Shown here piece after piece: positions 1 through 7,618 of a stretch of DNA of 9,113 bases; the first letter of the stretch is position 1, and every line of letters starts with the position of its first letter. The translations under genes and the position numbers were made by a program. The notes under the pieces were generated by a model. It had not been told where the DNA came from. It did no database searches and saw only the letters and a list, made by a program, of their open reading frames with translations. Source of the DNA: Candidatus Zhuqueibacterota bacterium (lineage in GTDB: Bacteria > Zhuqueibacterota > Zhuqueibacteria > Oceanimicrobiales > Oceanimicrobiaceae); assembly GCA_011775825.1 (NCBI GenBank), contig JAABYK010000578.1, positions 799-9,911 on the forward strand. The letters run 5' to 3'.

Positions 1-663
1 GCGCTTCCCGCGCTTGTTCACAAACAGGGCATCATTCGTTGCCTGAATTGAAGACAGAAGGTTCTTGCGGACCGTCAAATACTCTCGCAAAATTTTCGAT
101 AAATGCTTCCCCATCGGAACCAGGCGTTCCTTTGCGCCTTTGCCCGTGACTTTGATGACCTCATTAGCAAAGTCGATGTCATCTAAGTTCAGGCCAACAC
201 ATTCTCGTAAGCGAACTCCGGTTGAATACAAAAATTCCAAAATGAGCCAATGGCAAAAGCCGTCGTAGTTGTTTTTGTTGATGTTGTCGCAGGCCTTTGA
301 GATGGTTTCATAGCTGACGGTCGAAGGTAATCTCTTTTCTTTTTTTAGGAAGTATAAGGTCTGAGAAGGGTTGACATCGATGACTTGCTGTACACACAAG
401 TATTTGAAAAATGCTCTGAAACAAGCGAGCTTCCTGTTGACGGTAGCAGCTTTTAGCCCCCCTCTTGACAACAAAGCCAAAAATGACCGAAGCGAGTTTC
501 TGGTTATTTCTTTAGTACCGGTTTCCTCAAGGAATTCGAGTAACTGTTTAAGGTCGGTCCGGTATGACTTAAGCGTGAAATCAGAAGCATTCTTTTCAAA
601 TTTTAAATACTCAATAAAATCATCAATGGTGTCGTGAAGGACGTTAACCGTAAGCGGCTTCAC
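1..663 (-). CDS. xerC: XerC-type tyrosine recombinase, N-terminal 221 residues (3' end beyond the window)
   Basis: Site-specific tyrosine recombinase, expected to act with a partner at a dif site to resolve chromosome dimers. The visible part has the N-terminal SAM-like core-binding domain (about residues 8-95, with the pattern DDFIEYLKFEKNAS, TLKSYRTDL and ATVNRKLACFRAFFKYL) and the start of the catalytic domain. The first catalytic arginine is R151 in STGVRLRE and the beta-hairpin lysine is K175 in GKGAKER. Their spacing of 24 residues is the same as in E. coli XerC/XerD (R148, K172 in XerD). The HxxR, H/W and tyrosine motifs lie past the left edge, so activity cannot be judged. Start: GTG at 663, overlapping the topA end by 20 bp, with AAAGGGA 8 nt upstream; the first in-frame ATG is at residue 184, too late. 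Family length is about 300 aa, so about 80 residues are missing. XerC rather than XerD is inferred from its place after topA; a single-recombinase XerA/XerH-like role is possible. Confidence 0.9.
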   Translation of the reverse strand, partial: MKPLTVNVLHDTIDDFIEYLKFEKNASDFTLKSYRTDLKQLLEFLEETGTKEITRNSLRSFLALLSRGGLKAATVNRKLACFRAFFKYLCVQQVIDVNPSQTLYFLKKEKRLPSTVSYETISKACDNINKNNYDGFCHWLILEFLYSTGVRLRECVGLNLDDIDFANEVIKVTGKGAKERLVPMGKHLSKILREYLTVRKNLLSSIQATNDALFVNKRGKR

Positions 664-2899
664 GGTAGGATTCCCTTTCTGGTTCTTGTATTTCTGCTTT
701 GCATGCAGGACAGTATAAATGGTCGCCCTTGGCTTTGGTCGAGCGTTTCTCTAGATAGAAATTGCCACAATTATTACACCGAATATCCACGGGTTGGTTC
801 CATGTGGCAAATTTGCAGTTTGGATAGTTGCTACACCCGTAAAACGTTCGACCGCGCTTGGATCTCTTCTCAACGATGGTGCCCGTGCAGGTTTCGTCGG
901 GACATTTGACTCCCGTAGAAATGGGCCGCGTGTTCTTACAGTCGGGATAGCCAGAACAAGCCAGAAATCTCCCGAAACGACCGTATTTGATAACCATGTT
1001 CCGTCCACATTTCTCACAACGTTCATCCACCGTCTCCGGCTCTTCCAGGGGCTTGGTGTATTTGCAATCCGGGTATCCGGTGCACGCCATGAATTTGCCG
1101 TTCCGTCCCCATCGTATAATCAAATCCTTGCCACATTTCGGACACGTCTCTTTGGTCTCCTCCTGTAAGGAATCTTTGATTTCCTTCTGCTTGGCATTGA
1201 CTTCTTCCAAAGCTTGTTTGAACGGTGTATAGAAATTGCGGGTCACATCGAGAAACTGCTTTTTGCCTGATTCAATTTCATCCAGATTCATTTCCATATT
1301 CGCTGTGAATTTCACATTGAAGAGCTCAGAAAAATTCTGAATCAGAATCTTGTTCACAGTTCTACCCAATTCGGTTGGCATCAGTTGTCTCTGGTTCTTC
1401 ACAACATATTTGCGAGCAAGAATTGTGCTTACGATTATCGCGTAGGTACTCGGGCGTCCGATTCCTTGTGCGTCTAACTCCTTGATTAGACTGCTTTCGG
1501 AATAGCGCGCCGGAGGTTTTGTAAAATGTTGCTTTGGCATAAGATCGAGCAACGTCAGCACATCACCTACCTTCAGATATTTAGGTATCGCCATGTCTTC
1601 GTCTTTGTCCTGGTCATCGGTGGCGCTTGCATCGTCTTCGTAGACTTGCAAAAAACCTCTGAATAGGATGAGGCTTCCCGTAGTCCGAAACAAATATCTA
1701 TCGCCGGCCAAAATGTCGATGGTCGTCTGCTCATATTTTGCCGCTTCCATTTGTGAAGCCACAAACCGATTCCATATGAGATTGTAGAGTTTAAATTGTT
1801 CCGACGTTAGATAGCGTTTTATTTTTTTAGGTTCGCGCTCCAATGATGTCGGCCGAATGGCTTCGTGAGCGTCCTGTGCGCCTGCCTTTGCTTTGAACTT
1901 TCGGGCAGAAGCGGGCAAGTATTCCTTGCCATAATTGACTAAAATATGTTCTCTCACAGCCTGCAAAGCTTCATCTGCGGTGCGAGTGGAATCGGTACGC
2001 ATGTAGGTGATCAATCCCACGCTTCCTTCCCTGCCAAGTTCGACCCCTTCGTAAAGCTGCTGTGCAATCATCATAATTTTCTTGGATGTGTATCCAAGAC
2101 GATTGGCCGCCGCTTGTTGCAAGGTACTGGTTGTGAACGGGGGCGCAGGGTTTCGACTGACTTTTTTCTTCTTGACGTCCTTGACTCGAAACGTCTGGGG
2201 CTGCAAATCCGCAATTACTTCGCGAGTCTTTTCTTCGTTTGGCAGAACCGGGTCTTTTTTATCGACCTTGTGTAATTTTGATAGGAATGGGTCGGTTTTC
2301 TCACCCTGGAGTTTGGCGGTGATGGACCAATATTCCTCGGGCACAAAGTTTTCAATTTCATCTTCCCGTTCGCATATCAGTCGGAGTGCGACCGATTGCA
2401 CACGTCCGGCACTTAACCCCCGGTAAACCGTGCGCCAGAGTATTGGGCTGACTTGATACCCGACGAGCCTGTCGACGACGCGACGGGCTTTTTGCGCCTC
2501 CACTTTCTTATCATCAATTTTGGTTGGATTTGCTAATGCGTTCTTGACCGCTCTTTCGGTGATTTCATTAAATAACACCCGGTAAACGTTTTGTTTCTTA
2601 GCTTTGATTTCTTCGGCAAGATGATTCGCAATCGCCTCACCTTCGCGGTCCGGGTCGGTGGCCAGATACACATTGTCGGCTGTCGAAGCAGACTTTCTCA
2701 AATTGCTCAGTATCTTACCTTTACCGCGAATCGTTATGTATTCAGGTTCAAAACTATCATCCAAATCAACGCCGAGCCGCTGTTTGGGTAGATCTTTAAC
2801 GTGTCCAACAGATGAAAGAATTTGGTAATCTTTCCCTAAGAATTTTCCAATTGTCTTGGTCTTGGTTGCCGATTCAACGATGACTAACGATTTCGCCAT
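644..2899 (-). CDS. topA: DNA topoisomerase I (type IA)
   Basis: Relaxes negatively supercoiled DNA by cutting and rejoining one strand. The 751-aa protein starts with the Toprim domain (MAKSLVIVESATK, catalytic E9; acidic DPDRE at 82-86). The active-site tyrosine is Y299 in ITYMRTDS. Conserved HEAIRP (345-350) and GRPSTYA (481-487) follow. An acidic linker sits at about 421-436. The C-terminus carries four cysteine clusters: C586/C589/C606/C612, C628/C631/C648/C654, C666/C671/C689/C695 and a more divergent C708/C711/C730/C733. The first three are standard topoisomerase zinc ribbons. Start: ATG preceded by AAGGAG with a short 4-nt spacer, and the N-terminus matches the family exactly. It lies 28 bp after smg and overlaps xerC, so the three genes are probably one transcript. 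No damage or frameshift is visible. Confidence 0.98.
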   Translation of the reverse strand: MAKSLVIVESATKTKTIGKFLGKDYQILSSVGHVKDLPKQRLGVDLDDSFEPEYITIRGKGKILSNLRKSASTADNVYLATDPDREGEAIANHLAEEIKAKKQNVYRVLFNEITERAVKNALANPTKIDDKKVEAQKARRVVDRLVGYQVSPILWRTVYRGLSAGRVQSVALRLICEREDEIENFVPEEYWSITAKLQGEKTDPFLSKLHKVDKKDPVLPNEEKTREVIADLQPQTFRVKDVKKKKVSRNPAPPFTTSTLQQAAANRLGYTSKKIMMIAQQLYEGVELGREGSVGLITYMRTDSTRTADEALQAVREHILVNYGKEYLPASARKFKAKAGAQDAHEAIRPTSLEREPKKIKRYLTSEQFKLYNLIWNRFVASQMEAAKYEQTTIDILAGDRYLFRTTGSLILFRGFLQVYEDDASATDDQDKDEDMAIPKYLKVGDVLTLLDLMPKQHFTKPPARYSESSLIKELDAQGIGRPSTYAIIVSTILARKYVVKNQRQLMPTELGRTVNKILIQNFSELFNVKFTANMEMNLDEIESGKKQFLDVTRNFYTPFKQALEEVNAKQKEIKDSLQEETKETCPKCGKDLIIRWGRNGKFMACTGYPDCKYTKPLEEPETVDERCEKCGRNMVIKYGRFGRFLACSGYPDCKNTRPISTGVKCPDETCTGTIVEKRSKRGRTFYGCSNYPNCKFATWNQPVDIRCNNCGNFYLEKRSTKAKGDHLYCPACKAEIQEPERESYREAAYG
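672..678 (-). promoter_or_regulatory. Ribosome binding site deciding the xerC GTG start
   Basis: The sequence AAAGGGA on the minus strand lies 8 nt before the GTG at 663, inside the last codons of topA. It supports GTG as the start where no early ATG exists. With the 20-bp gene overlap it suggests that xerC translation is coupled to topA. The purine run could also be chance within coding sequence. Confidence 0.55.
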
Positions 2900-2927
2900 G
2901 GGTCTCCTTAACCTGTTTTTCCTTGCG

Positions 2928-3395
2928 TTACTGAATTACCGGTTCTTCGTCAAACATGAAGTAAGCACCGTCACCAAGTCCTTCATGGTTATTTAGCATG
3001 GCTGCAACAATTGTCTTGACGTCCTCGACCGTGACTTTGGTTGTGCCTAACATCATGGCCCGATCGAGGATATGTTCCATATCGAGCTCACTGATGATCT
3101 CCAATTCTTTCAACTGAATAATATAACCATATGCTTCAGTGGTGACGACGGAATTTTCAATTTCATGAAGAAGTCTAAAGGAGTTTTTTAAGGTAGAGCC
3201 TTGATTCGGAATCAATTCGTCCGATTCACTGCGGAAGCGATGCAGGAGCCAGGAAAACGCCGAGCTTATTTCACCTTCTGTATAGCCTTGCTTGATCAAA
3301 TCTTTCGATAACAAGTCCAGCTTCTTCGCGCCTTTGCTGCTTCTGCGGATCTCGCTCATGATGTAAATCAGTATTTCTACTATCCGCTCGTTCAT
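2928..3395 (-). CDS. smg: Smg family protein (DUF494)
   Basis: A 155-aa protein of the Smg/DUF494 family, whose molecular role is not settled. What is visible: a helical N-terminus (MNERIVEILIYIMSEIR), a conserved middle block with the pattern GYTEGEISSAFSWLL (38-51), then SFRLLHEIEN, AYGYIIQLKELEIIS and a segment of the type ILDRAMMLGTTKVTVEDVKTIVAAML (109-134), ending in a short acidic tail. No signal peptide, membrane span or catalytic motif is apparent, so it is likely cytosolic. Family members commonly sit between dprA and topA; here it lies directly before topA, which supports the call, but no dprA is present upstream and secA takes that place. Start: ATG with AGGAG 6 nt upstream. Family assignment rests on motif pattern, length and position. 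Confidence 0.9.
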   Translation of the reverse strand: MNERIVEILIYIMSEIRRSSKGAKKLDLLSKDLIKQGYTEGEISSAFSWLLHRFRSESDELIPNQGSTLKNSFRLLHEIENSVVTTEAYGYIIQLKELEIISELDMEHILDRAMMLGTTKVTVEDVKTIVAAMLNNHEGLGDGAYFMFDEEPVIQ

Positions 3396-3523
3396 CTTCT
3401 TCTCCTCTAACGATTATCCTCATTTTTCCTTCAAACTTTAAGCTGTAAATCTAATAAAATATCTCGTAAATGCAAGTGATAATCCGGTAATTTCGAGGCT
3501 GTTTGTCTAAAAAGAAATTGACA
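3396..3523. other. secA-smg intergenic region (128 bp)
   Basis: An AT-rich gap with no ORF. The minus strand holds the smg ribosome binding site (AGGAG at 3402-3406). A loose promoter-like pair, TTGCAT followed after about 15 nt by TTAGAT, lies upstream of it; the spacing is short and the match weak, so I do not call a promoter. A T-run follows the secA stop but I see no stem before it, so no intrinsic terminator is supported. Whether smg-topA-xerC has its own promoter is open. Confidence 0.4.
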
Positions 3524-6500
3524 TTACACAGCACCATGACATCTTTTATATTTTTTGCCGCTGCCGCACGGACACGGATCGTTCCTGCCGACTTTCTCTC
3601 CGACGACCACCGGCTGGCGTTTGCCTCGTCTGGCACCGGCCTGCGATTGTTGCATTGCTTGTTCCTGTTGCGGCGTGCCTTCAAATCCCATGCCAACTGC
3701 CGAGTCGTGTCTTGTAGTCATTTGCTGCGGCATACCACGCCTTCTCATCACAGGTTCCGGCTGAACCTGAGCTTTAAAAATGAGGTCGATGACCTGCTCG
3801 TTGATCATGTCTAACATTTCTGTGAACATCCGAAATCCTTCGGATTTATACTCCAACAACGGATTCTTCTGTCCGTAAGCTCTGAGGCCAATGCCTTCTT
3901 TCAATTGATCCATCTCATACAAATGTTCGCGCCATCTCTCATCGATGACACGCAACATCGCCAGGCGTTCGATCTGGCGCATCACCTTCTCACCAAACTC
4001 TTGTTCTCGCTGATCGTAATGCTTCCTGGCAGCCTCAAATGTTTTCTCGAATAGCTCTTCCTGGGTTTGTCCATTCAATTCACTTTCATCAAACGGCAGT
4101 TCCAAGAGCATACTTTTTCTAAACTCGACACGCAATCCGTCCCAGTCCCATTCCTCTGAAAAGCTGTCTTCATTGGTGTACTGTCTGATCTTGTTCTCAA
4201 TGTAATCGCCCATCATTTCCAGAATTTCTTCCTTGAGATTCTCACCTTGCAACGCGTGATCTCGGCGATTGTAGATGACTTCTCGCTGTTGATTCATAAC
4301 ATCATCGTATTCCAGCAGGTGTTTGCGAATATCAAAATTGTGGCTCTCAACACGTTTTTGTGCTCGTTCGATTGAGCGGGTTACCATGCGATGCTGAATG
4401 ACCTCTCCCTCCTGCACGCCGAGGCGATCCATCACGTTGGCGACCCGGTCAGACTGAAACAATCTCATCAGATCGTCCTCGAGAGAGAGATAAAAACGAG
4501 ATGATCCGGGATCGCCCTGGCGGCCGCTTCTGCCGCGAAGCTGCCTGTCAATTCGGCGGGCTTCGTGACGCTCGGTACCCATAATGTGCAGTCCGCAGGG
4601 TACCATGTCATAGCAATTGAGTTCGTTCAAGTACGGACACACCTCTTCGTTTTCCTGGGGCTTAACCAGCGCACAGTTCGGGTGCTTGACTACACCGGTT
4701 CCGAGCTTGATATCCGTGCCTCGACCGGCCATGTTGGTTGCAATCGTCACCGCACCCGGCTCACCGGCACGAGAAACGATGTCCGCTTCTCGTTGATGGT
4801 GTTTCGCGTTCAGGACCGAATGCCGAATGCCCTTGCGTTTTAGCATGCGGCTCAATGTCTCGGAAACCTCAACCGAAATGGTACCCACCAAAACCGGCCG
4901 CTTTTGAATATGCATCTCCTCGATTTCGTCAATCAATGCTTTGTATTTTTCGCGTTTGGTGCGATAGATCTGATCGTCGTAATCGATACGGCGAACCGGT
5001 TCGTTTGTCGGAATCACCACAACGTCCAGTTTGTATATTTCCCAAAATTCACCCGCTTCGGTTTCTGCTGTTCCGGTCATTCCCGCCAATTTGTTGTACA
5101 ACCGGAAATAGTTTTGCAACGTAACGGTCGCCAAAGTTTGGGTTTCCCGTTCAATTTTCACCCCTTCTTTTGCTTCAAGTGCTTGATGCAAGCCGTCACT
5201 GTAACGACGTCCAGGCATGAGTCGACCGGTAAATTCATCCACAATCATAACCTTACCGTCACTCACCACGTACTCCACATCTTTTTCAAACAGAGAATAG
5301 GCCCGGAGAAGTTGTGAAATATTGTGCACCTGTTCGCTTTTCTCAGTGTATTCTTCTTGCAGCTTAGTTTTTTTCGCCAGCTTGTCTTCGTTGGAGAAGG
5401 AGACATCCTCTTCAATTTCATGCATCTTTTCGGATAGATCCGGCAGAACAAACATTTCGGGATCATTGGGCGAGAGAGCGTCGCGACCTGCTTCGGTTAG
5501 GTCGATGGTGTGCGCTTTTTCATCGATGGCATAAAAAAGCTCTTCGTCAATTTCGTGCAATTTCTTGTCGCGCATATAATCATTTTCAACCCGACGAATG
5601 AGCTTCTTGACCCCGACTTCCTGCAGAAGTTTCGCCAGTCGCTTGTTCTTCGGTGCGCCTCTCGAAGCCTGAAGCAGCTTAATCCCTGCGTCGTATTCAT
5701 CCCCTTCCTCCAGTAACCGTTCTCCTTCCGCAACAATCTCGTTCACGAGCCTGGTTTGCTTCTTAACCAACTGCTCGACTCTCGGCTTCATTTCATCATA
5801 TTTGTGCGTCGATTGTGCCACCGGGCCGGAGATAATCAAAGGCGTCCGAGCTTCGTCAATTAGAACCGAATCCACTTCATCGACGATGGCATAGTTGTGA
5901 CGGCGTTGGACTTGCTCTTCGAGTCGAATCACCATGTTGTCTCGGAGATAATCAAAGCCAAACTCATTGTTTGTGCCGTAAGTAATATCAGCAGCGTACG
6001 CCTGCTTGCGCTGTTCACTGTTCATATCATTCTGGATATACTCAACCGTAAGGCCCAAAAATTTGTAGATTTCACCCATCCATTCGCAATCACGTCTGGC
6101 CAAATAATCGTTCACTGTTACCAAGTGCACGCCTTTTCCGGGCAGAGCATTGAGATACAAAGGCATGGTTGCCACCAATGTTTTACCTTCGCCAGTGGCC
6201 ATCTCGGCAATCTTTCCTTCGTGCAGAACAATTGCGCCGACAAGTTGGACATCGTAGGGAATCATATCCCATTGGGCCTCTTGGTCGCAAACTCTCCATT
6301 TCTTTCCGACCAGGCGTTTACAGGTTTGCTTGACAACCGCAAAAGCTTCTGGCAAAATTTCGTTGAGAACGTCTTCGATGATCTCTTGCTCTTCCTCTTC
6401 CAATGCCTTGATTTGGTTCCTGAGGCTGTCCACATCCGCTCCTTCTTCTTCATCCCCATGTTCTCCATCTCGGCCGTTCTCTGAATAGATGTCGGCTCGC

Positions 6501-6715
6501 AAGCGCTCCTTCAGCTTCTCCAATTCATCTCGGACCCCGCGTGTGGCCTCCGAGATCTTCTTCTTAAACTCATCCGTTTTGCCTTTAAGTTCATCATCCG
6601 AAAGAGTCTCAAAGTCATCATAATGACGATTTATTTCGTCGACCTTTGGCTTTAGTCGCTTTATGTCTCGTTCGTGTTTGCTTCCAAATATTTTTGTTAA
6701 AACGTTTCCAAACAT
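3524..6715 (-). CDS. secA: Protein translocase ATPase SecA
   Basis: Motor ATPase that drives preproteins through SecYEG. The 1063-aa protein has Walker A MATGEGKT (172-179), Walker B DEVD (279-282), GMTGTAETEA (545-554), the second motor domain with TNMAGRGTDI (660-669), and DRQLRGRSGRQGDPG (723-737). The helical scaffold and wing follow, then a Met/Gln/Arg-rich linker (about 988-1035) and a zinc-binding SecB/ribosome-type tail with C1048, C1050, C1059 and H1060. It is longer than the E. coli protein (901 aa). The excess comes mainly from an acidic insertion at about 70-112, an enlarged segment at about 305-475, and a Cys-bearing insertion at 675-708. The second resembles Bacteroidetes/FCB SecA. 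Start: ATG with AGGGA 6 nt upstream. It follows nusB by 29 bp, so the two are probably cotranscribed. No truncation is visible and all ATPase motifs are intact. Confidence 0.98.
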   Translation of the reverse strand: MFGNVLTKIFGSKHERDIKRLKPKVDEINRHYDDFETLSDDELKGKTDEFKKKISEATRGVRDELEKLKERLRADIYSENGRDGEHGDEEEGADVDSLRNQIKALEEEEQEIIEDVLNEILPEAFAVVKQTCKRLVGKKWRVCDQEAQWDMIPYDVQLVGAIVLHEGKIAEMATGEGKTLVATMPLYLNALPGKGVHLVTVNDYLARRDCEWMGEIYKFLGLTVEYIQNDMNSEQRKQAYAADITYGTNNEFGFDYLRDNMVIRLEEQVQRRHNYAIVDEVDSVLIDEARTPLIISGPVAQSTHKYDEMKPRVEQLVKKQTRLVNEIVAEGERLLEEGDEYDAGIKLLQASRGAPKNKRLAKLLQEVGVKKLIRRVENDYMRDKKLHEIDEELFYAIDEKAHTIDLTEAGRDALSPNDPEMFVLPDLSEKMHEIEEDVSFSNEDKLAKKTKLQEEYTEKSEQVHNISQLLRAYSLFEKDVEYVVSDGKVMIVDEFTGRLMPGRRYSDGLHQALEAKEGVKIERETQTLATVTLQNYFRLYNKLAGMTGTAETEAGEFWEIYKLDVVVIPTNEPVRRIDYDDQIYRTKREKYKALIDEIEEMHIQKRPVLVGTISVEVSETLSRMLKRKGIRHSVLNAKHHQREADIVSRAGEPGAVTIATNMAGRGTDIKLGTGVVKHPNCALVKPQENEEVCPYLNELNCYDMVPCGLHIMGTERHEARRIDRQLRGRSGRQGDPGSSRFYLSLEDDLMRLFQSDRVANVMDRLGVQEGEVIQHRMVTRSIERAQKRVESHNFDIRKHLLEYDDVMNQQREVIYNRRDHALQGENLKEEILEMMGDYIENKIRQYTNEDSFSEEWDWDGLRVEFRKSMLLELPFDESELNGQTQEELFEKTFEAARKHYDQREQEFGEKVMRQIERLAMLRVIDERWREHLYEMDQLKEGIGLRAYGQKNPLLEYKSEGFRMFTEMLDMINEQVIDLIFKAQVQPEPVMRRRGMPQQMTTRHDSAVGMGFEGTPQQEQAMQQSQAGARRGKRQPVVVGEKVGRNDPCPCGSGKKYKRCHGAV

Positions 6716-6744
6716 AACAAATCCCTAAAATCGCGCTCCCATTT

Positions 6745-7191
6745 TCAGTTTTCTTGCAGACCTCGACCCTTTTTGTGAATCCGTCCCTGTTTTTTCAAGT
6801 CCATCAACACTCCATCCAAAATTCCGTTGATGAATTGACCACTCTTTTCGGTGCTGTATTTCTTGGCGATTTCAATGGCCTCATCGATGGAGACTTTTGT
6901 TGGGATGTCTTCAAAATAAAGGAATTCACAGATGGTCAAAGTCATAATGAGTTTATCGATGATTGCAATTCTTTCAAAGTCCCAATTGTGTGTTCGCTTA
7001 ACAATGAGATCGATACATTCTTTTTTATTTCTGACACAATGTTCCAGCAGTGCAACGGCAAAATCCTTCGCCCTTTTTTCTTCATCACAACTGACGATCA
7101 TGTCGTTGATAATATTATCCAACGTATTTCCGGACATCTCATGGGCGTACAACGCCCGCAACGTCAATTCTCGTGCTCTTCGTCTGCTCAT
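6745..7191 (-). CDS. nusB: Transcription antitermination factor NusB
   Basis: NusB binds boxA RNA with NusE (S10) and promotes antitermination, mainly of rRNA operons. The 148-aa protein is all helical and of normal length. It has the N-terminal arginine-rich RRRARELTLRALYAHEM (3-19). Its conserved C-terminal half reads NWDFERIAIIDK (69-80), EDIPTKVSIDEAIEIAKKY (94-112) and EKSGQFINGILD (115-126), as in the family. The tail is basic (HKKGRG). Start: ATG at 7191; an in-frame TGA lies two codons upstream, so no earlier start is possible. No clear Shine-Dalgarno precedes it, unlike its neighbours, so translation may rely on an unstructured leader. It is followed by secA after 29 bp. Its own promoter should lie in the 7192-7353 gap. 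Confidence 0.95.
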   Translation of the reverse strand: MSRRRARELTLRALYAHEMSGNTLDNIINDMIVSCDEEKRAKDFAVALLEHCVRNKKECIDLIVKRTHNWDFERIAIIDKLIMTLTICEFLYFEDIPTKVSIDEAIEIAKKYSTEKSGQFINGILDGVLMDLKKQGRIHKKGRGLQEN

Positions 7192-7229
7192 GATTCAATG
7201 CTAAGACTTCAGGATTGTTTAATGCATTC

Positions 7230-7246
7230 GGTTGCAAAAGGTTGCA
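7230..7246. repeat. Direct repeat GGTTGCA x2, 10-bp period
   Basis: GGTTGCA occurs at 7230-7236 and again at 7240-7246, separated by AAA. The start-to-start distance is 10 bp, about one helical turn, and the pair is about 40-60 bp upstream of the nusB start. Such spacing suits a dimeric regulator binding one DNA face, but a 7-bp repeat can arise by chance. No regulator is identified. Confidence 0.4.
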
Positions 7247-7279
7247 CTTGACAAGAAATAATAAGGAATCAGGTGAGCA

Positions 7280-7301
7280 AAGCTGTACTAAACCACAGCT
7301 T
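7280..7301. repeat. Inverted repeat, 7-bp stem and 8-nt loop
   Basis: AAGCTGT (7280-7286) pairs perfectly with ACAGCTT (7295-7301) around an 8-nt loop. It lies about 50 bp downstream of the broken small gene and about 90 bp before nusB. On neither strand is it followed directly by a T-run, so it is not a typical intrinsic terminator. It could be an operator or an RNA hairpin. Confidence 0.5.
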
Positions 7302-7353
7302 CAAATCATGAAAAACGATTTATCTCCCTTACTTTGCATTCTGTGCAGAAACT

Positions 7354-7529
7354 TCAAAGCCTTTTTCTGCTGTGCCATTCTCGCACGTCCTTTGCTGCTT
7401 TTCCGCAAACCCGCTCCCGCAATTTTCGCGCTATCTCTAAACGTTCTTCGGGACTCATATTGACCTGCTGCAAAATGTCCACTCCTCAGCCTCTTTAAAA
7501 TTCCTGGCTTTATTTGCAATTCGCTCCAT
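7354..7529 (-). pseudogene. Small hypothetical gene (~58 aa) broken by one frameshift
   Basis: On the minus strand an ORF opens at ATG 7529, with GGGAG about 11 nt upstream. It reads MERIANKARNFKEAEEWTF, then leaves frame at a four-T run (7472-7475) and stops at once. The downstream frame reads LQQVNMSPEERLEIARK, continues through LRERVCGKAAKDVREWHSRK and ends at TGA 7354-7356. One extra T would join both parts into a single protein of about 58 aa. The pattern (KA.NF.EAEEW ... QQ..M.PEER ... LRERV.GK...DVR) resembles, from memory, short uncharacterised proteins sometimes encoded beside nucleotidyltransferase-type modules; no such partner is present here. It may be a true pseudogene, a sequencing or assembly error, or slippage at the T-run. 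Alternatively the 34-aa second part (ATG at 7458) could be made alone. A longer open frame over this region has no family-like features. Confidence 0.55.
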
Positions 7530-7618
7530 AATACTGACTGCTCCCTTGTCAGAATTCCGTGAAGTAGCATGTTCTCATCATGACCCCACACTCTAGCTAG
7601 CGACTTGGCAATGTTTAT

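Larger units (their letters stand above)
7192..7353. other. Leader region upstream of nusB
   Basis: A 162-bp non-coding stretch between the broken small gene and nusB. It contains an inverted repeat (7280-7301) and two GGTTGCA copies (7230-7246), listed separately. On the minus strand a TTGTCA hexamer (7249-7254) resembles a -35 box, but I find no good -10 box at the usual distance. The nusB-secA promoter is probably here by position only. Confidence 0.4.

Noticed and set aside
1..663. Integrase of a mobile element or integron
   Set aside because: The recombinase sits directly behind topA with XerC-like domain layout and spacing. No attachment site, cassette or phage gene is visible, so a housekeeping Xer protein is the simpler reading.
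5897..6484. 195-codon open frame on the plus strand
   Set aside because: It lies fully antisense to the conserved N-terminal motor region of secA, has no recognisable motif and no supporting ribosome site; it is a by-product of secA codon use.
6754..7251. 165-codon open frame on the plus strand
   Set aside because: Antisense to nusB over almost its full length and without family features.
7280..7301. Inverted repeat as an intrinsic terminator
   Set aside because: The stem is sound but no T-run follows directly on either strand; kept only as a repeat.
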